Shown: piece after piece, positions 61,797 to 64,000 of the stretch
How positions within the stretch are numbered: the first letter of the stretch is position 1
Layout of the letters: every line of letters starts with the position of its first letter
NCBI GenBank assembly: GCA_009837395.1
Contig: VXTP01000017.1
Span: forward strand, 1-64,000
Source: Gemmatimonadota bacterium
Lineage (GTDB): Bacteria > JAAXHH01
Direction of reading: 5' to 3'
DNA: 64,000 bases
Notes under the pieces: model-generated
What the model was told of the DNA's origin: nothing
What the model saw: the letters and a program-made list of their open reading frames with translations, nothing else
Databases searched by the model: none
Position numbers and translations under genes: made by a program

Positions 61797-62912
61797 TCAA
61801 ACACAAAACGCGCGGATCATCGCCTTGTACGCGTCGATCGCCAGGCCAAACTGGTCGAGGTCCATCCATTCGTCCACGGTGTGGGCCTGGCGGATGTCCC
61901 CGGGACCGAGCAGGATCAGCTCCATCGTCCGGCCGAAGACCAGTCCATCGGTGCCGTAGGGAACCGTGTGGGCCTTCTCCGTGCCGGTGATCCGCAGCGC
62001 CGTCCGGACCAGCTCCGAATCCGCGGGCGTGCTGAAGGGGTCCCCGATCTTCTGGATCGTCAGTTCCACGCCGTTCCGTTCGGCCGCCTGCCGGGTCCGG
62101 TCCAGGAGGGCTTCCTGGTCCTGCCCGGGCATGGGCCGGTAGTAGACCGTGCAAGTGCTTCGAGGCGCCGTCATGTTCAGGGCGACGCCGCCGTCGTTGA
62201 CCCCGATGTTCCAGTCGGAAAAGGGCGGATCGAACTCGTCGTTCAGATGCCGGGGATCCGATCGCAACTCGTCGTGGATGGCCTTCATCTCCACGAGAAA
62301 GGGGATCATGGCGTGATGGGCGTTGACGCCTCTGCCGGTGCTGCTGTGGGCCGCCCGGCCCTCCGTCTCGCCCCGCATGAAAACCGCGCCCTTGTGGGCC
62401 CGTACGACCTCCATGCGCGTCGGCTCGCAGATGATCCCGTAGCGCAGGTCGCCGCCGGCCAGGAGCTCGGACCGCTCGCTGACTTCGGTCGCGCCCCAGC
62501 AACCGACTTCTTCGTCGGCGGTGAACACGAGATAGATCGGCGCGGAGAGTTCCGACGCCTCGAAGGCCGCCCCCGCCGCCAGCATGGTGGACAGGGCGCC
62601 CTTCATGTCGCAGCTCCCGCGGCCGTATATCCGGTTGTCCCGGATCTCTGCCGTAAACGGGTCCGTCTCCCAGCCGTCCACCGGAACGGTGTCCGAATGG
62701 CCCAGCAACGCGAGGCCGCCCTTCCCCTCGCCCTTGCGGCCGACGAGATTGACCTTCTCCACGCCGTCGTCGTCCAGGTAGGTGATGCGCTCGATCTCGA
62801 AACCTACGCGGTCGAGCTGGTCCTGTAGGTAATCGGATACGGCGGCGTTGCTGTTGGCGCTGATCGAGTTGAACGCGATCAGCTCCCTGGTGACCTGGAG
62901 GGGATCGAACAT
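61797..62912 (-). CDS. M20-family deacylase (ArgE/DapE, acetylornithine deacetylase-like)
   Basis: A 371-residue two-zinc hydrolase. The start ATG 62912 (MFDPLQVTRELIAFNSIS) fits the family N-terminus; the frame runs to 62948 near the tRNA-Leu gene. Metal and catalytic motifs: ALLGHSDTVPVDGW (first His/Asp), YGRGSCDMKGALS (bridging Asp), FTADEEVGCWGA (catalytic Glu pair) and GIICEPTRMEVVRAHKG. The dimerization domain (about 175-285) is present. The M20 subclass includes acetylornithine, succinyl-diaminopimelate and related amide hydrolases, so argE is likely but not certain. No arg or dap genes are adjacent. Confidence 0.9.
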   Translation of the reverse strand: MFDPLQVTRELIAFNSISANSNAAVSDYLQDQLDRVGFEIERITYLDDDGVEKVNLVGRKGEGKGGLALLGHSDTVPVDGWETDPFTAEIRDNRIYGRGSCDMKGALSTMLAAGAAFEASELSAPIYLVFTADEEVGCWGATEVSERSELLAGGDLRYGIICEPTRMEVVRAHKGAVFMRGETEGRAAHSSTGRGVNAHHAMIPFLVEMKAIHDELRSDPRHLNDEFDPPFSDWNIGVNDGGVALNMTAPRSTCTVYYRPMPGQDQEALLDRTRQAAERNGVELTIQKIGDPFSTPADSELVRTALRITGTEKAHTVPYGTDGLVFGRTMELILLGPGDIRQAHTVDEWMDLDQFGLAIDAYKAMIRAFCV

Positions 62913-62956
62913 CGCAAAAGCCTGCTTTCTTTGATTGGAAGATGCCAATGGGAGGA

Positions 62957-63040
62957 TGCCGGAGGTCGGACTCGAACCGACACGACCTTGCGGTCAAGGG
63001 ATTTTGAGTCCCTCGCGTCTACCAATTCCACCACTCCGGC
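62957..63040 (-). tRNA. tRNA-Leu (CAA)
   Basis: On the minus strand an 84-nt cloverleaf starts GCCGGAGTGG and ends CTCCGGCA, with a 7-bp acceptor stem, a long variable arm and GGTTCGAGTCC T-loop. The anticodon loop CTCAAAA gives anticodon CAA. The 3' CCA is not encoded. It is the last of three tRNAs in a row. Confidence 0.96.
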
Positions 63041-63099
63041 ACAATCAAGATAGCCCGCCGGAGACATGCGCGTCAGGCGGGCTATCGGTCAATATAAAA

Positions 63100-63174
63100 C
63101 GGGGACGACGGGACTCGAACCCGCAACTTCTGCCGTGACAGGGCAGTGCTCTAACCAGATTGAACTACGCCCCC
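63100..63174 (-). tRNA. tRNA-Asp (GTC)
   Basis: A 75-nt cloverleaf: acceptor GGGGGCG pairs with CGTCCCC (one G-T pair), discriminator G as expected for Asp, anticodon stem CTGCC/GGCAG with loop CTGTCAC (anticodon GTC), and T-arm GCGGGTTCGAGTCCCGT. CCA is not encoded. Confidence 0.96.
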
Positions 63175-63185
63175 GATTTGATGCA

Positions 63186-63260
63186 TGGGCGATACTGGAT
63201 TCGAACCAGTGACCTCATGCTTGTAAGGCATGCGCTCTGAACCAACTGAGCTAATCGCCC
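63186..63260 (-). tRNA. tRNA-Val (TAC)
   Basis: A 75-nt cloverleaf: acceptor GGGCGAT pairs with ATCGCCC, D-arm TAGCTCAGTTGGTTCAGAGC, anticodon stem CATGC/GCATG with loop CTTACAA (anticodon TAC), T-arm CTGGTTCGAATCCAG. CCA is not encoded. First of the three-tRNA cluster. Confidence 0.96.
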
Positions 63261-63275
63261 GCAGGTGTATCCACG

Positions 63276-63566
63276 CTACGGTCGACGCGATTCCCGGTCG
63301 CTGGCCGACCCGGTCCGCGGGAACTTCCCTCTCCAGATCAGGATCACTGGGATGCCCACGCAGTAACCGGAAACCATCAGCAGCGGCGCCAGGGTAATCG
63401 ATTCGTAGGCCAGCGCGATGAAACCCGCCAGTATGACGCCGAGCACGATGGCGAGGAGACGAAGGTGAGCACCACGAAACGGTGGGACATAGGCCTGGGA
63501 AGTCGCGGCGCGCCGCCGTCCGGATGACCGGGATGAGCCGGACGCTGACTGCGATCTTCTCGCCAT
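63276..63566 (-). CDS. Small two-TM membrane protein
   Basis: A 96-residue protein. The start ATG 63566 is preferred over the frame's earlier opening (63626), because GGAGG lies a few nt upstream. A Ser/Arg-rich cytoplasmic N-terminus (about 1-33) is followed by two TM helices (LLAIVLGVILAGFIALAY and TLAPLLMVSGYCVGIPVILIW) and a basic tail. No function recognised. It lies between rplI and the tRNA cluster on the same strand. Confidence 0.7.
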   Translation of the reverse strand: MARRSQSASGSSRSSGRRRAATSQAYVPPFRGAHLRLLAIVLGVILAGFIALAYESITLAPLLMVSGYCVGIPVILIWRGKFPRTGSASDRESRRP

Positions 63567-63670
63567 TTCTCCTCCACCTCCACGATCGGCCAATATACGA
63601 AAAAAGGCGCCTTGCGTCAAGTCCAAATCAAGGCGGGAAGGCCCGGGCGGAAGGCCAGGACAGAAGGCCT

Positions 63671-64000
63671 CTATTCCTTGACCACCCAGAGCTTCACGCC
63701 GGCCTCCACCTGGGCGTGCAGCGCGATGGGAACGGTGTATATGCCCAGCGCCTTGATGGGCTCGTCGAGATGGATCTTGCGCCGGTCGATATCGTAGCCC
63801 TTTTCCTTCAGCAGGTCGGCGATGTGCTGCTGGGTGACGGAACCGAACATGCGGTCTTCCTCGCCGACCTGGACGACGGCGGTGAGGGAGACCTCTTCGA
63901 GAACGCCGGCGAGTTCTTCGGCCTGTTCCCGCGTCCTGGCTTCCAGGGCCAGTTGCCGCTTCAGTTTGCCCTGAAGCATCTTCAGGTTACCGGGCGTTGC
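63671..64000 (-). CDS. rplI: 50S ribosomal protein L9, C-terminal part (5' truncated by window)
   Basis: The frame is open to the window edge and upstream of Met (63979) it reads ATPGNLK, the conserved end of the L9 N-terminal domain, so the start is outside. The visible 109 residues contain the long central helix (LALEARTREQAEELAGVLEE) and the C-terminal RNA-binding domain (DRMFGSVTQQHIADLLKEKGYDIDRR, LGIYTVPIALHAQVEAGVKLWVVKE). L9 binds the L1-stalk region of 23S rRNA. Confidence 0.96.
   Translation of the reverse strand, partial: ATPGNLKMLQGKLKRQLALEARTREQAEELAGVLEEVSLTAVVQVGEEDRMFGSVTQQHIADLLKEKGYDIDRRKIHLDEPIKALGIYTVPIALHAQVEAGVKLWVVKE

Overview
The window is a high-G+C bacterial chromosome segment, almost fully coding, with genes on both strands. 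It carries chromosomal housekeeping genes (rplI, three tRNAs, ychF, glyA, pyrR-pyrB, aceE-aceF) and no phage, transposon or CRISPR signature. A TPR/GWxTD-like lipoprotein, FtsX/MacB exporters, Big_2 surface proteins, a DUF6785-type membrane protein, a GH116 enzyme and a PcRGLX/YetA-like (PL26-type) protein together suggest an uncultured FCB-group lineage (Latescibacterota or a similar plant-polymer and peptide degrader). That placement is inference from gene content, not from a marker-gene tree.

Layout. 1-6835 (+): end of a Big_2 surface protein, two tandem paralogous outer-membrane barrels, a DUF3830 protein, then a cytochrome c-barrel fusion overlapping a pentaheme cytochrome gene. 6839-9480 (-): PHP hydrolase and Tat-exported calcineurin-like phosphoesterase. 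9748-20376: Nramp-like transporter, small membrane protein, glyA, lipoprotein MsrB, enolase-superfamily dehydratase, cell-wall amidase, Na+/amino-acid symporter, GH116 glycosidase. 20449-32692 (-): GWxTD-like lipoprotein, MacB-type ABC exporter, PDZ-containing histidine kinase with NarL-type regulator, PL26-like protein. 32820-35742: aspartoacylase-like deacylase, HicAB, FAD oxidoreductase. 35780-40628 (-): amino-acid ABC transporter genes coupled to a creatininase, a cupin and a class V aminotransferase, without a binding protein. 40648-50947 (-): SPOR protein, TPR protein, and a translationally coupled run of a giant M28-like/FtsX fusion, a TIM-barrel isomerase, pyrR, pyrB and a dihydroorotase-like gene. 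51510-58940: DUF6785-like membrane protein, DapA-like aldolase/lyase, aceE, aceF. 59074-64000 (-): a thioredoxin-like gene with an in-frame TGA, ychF, VapBC, an M20 deacylase, tRNA-Leu/Asp/Val, a small membrane protein, rplI.

Most notable. (1) 59074-59655 reads as one thioredoxin-like secreted protein only if the TGA at the first position of its redox motif is selenocysteine (UGHC). (2) The dihydroorotase-like gene coupled to pyrB has lost the second His of HxH and other substrate residues, so it is probably a structural partner of aspartate transcarbamoylase. (3) The 1542-residue protein joins an M28-like domain that lacks its zinc ligands to an FtsX permease. (4) Short direct tandem duplications repeatedly copy the last codons and stop of genes (msrB, ychF, the DapA-like gene, the FAD oxidoreductase, GH116, aceE), duplicate a Shine-Dalgarno site, and expand linkers in frame by 15 or 18 bp units. 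(5) A monoheme cytochrome fused to a barrel, overlapping a pentaheme cytochrome, looks like a compact electron conduit.
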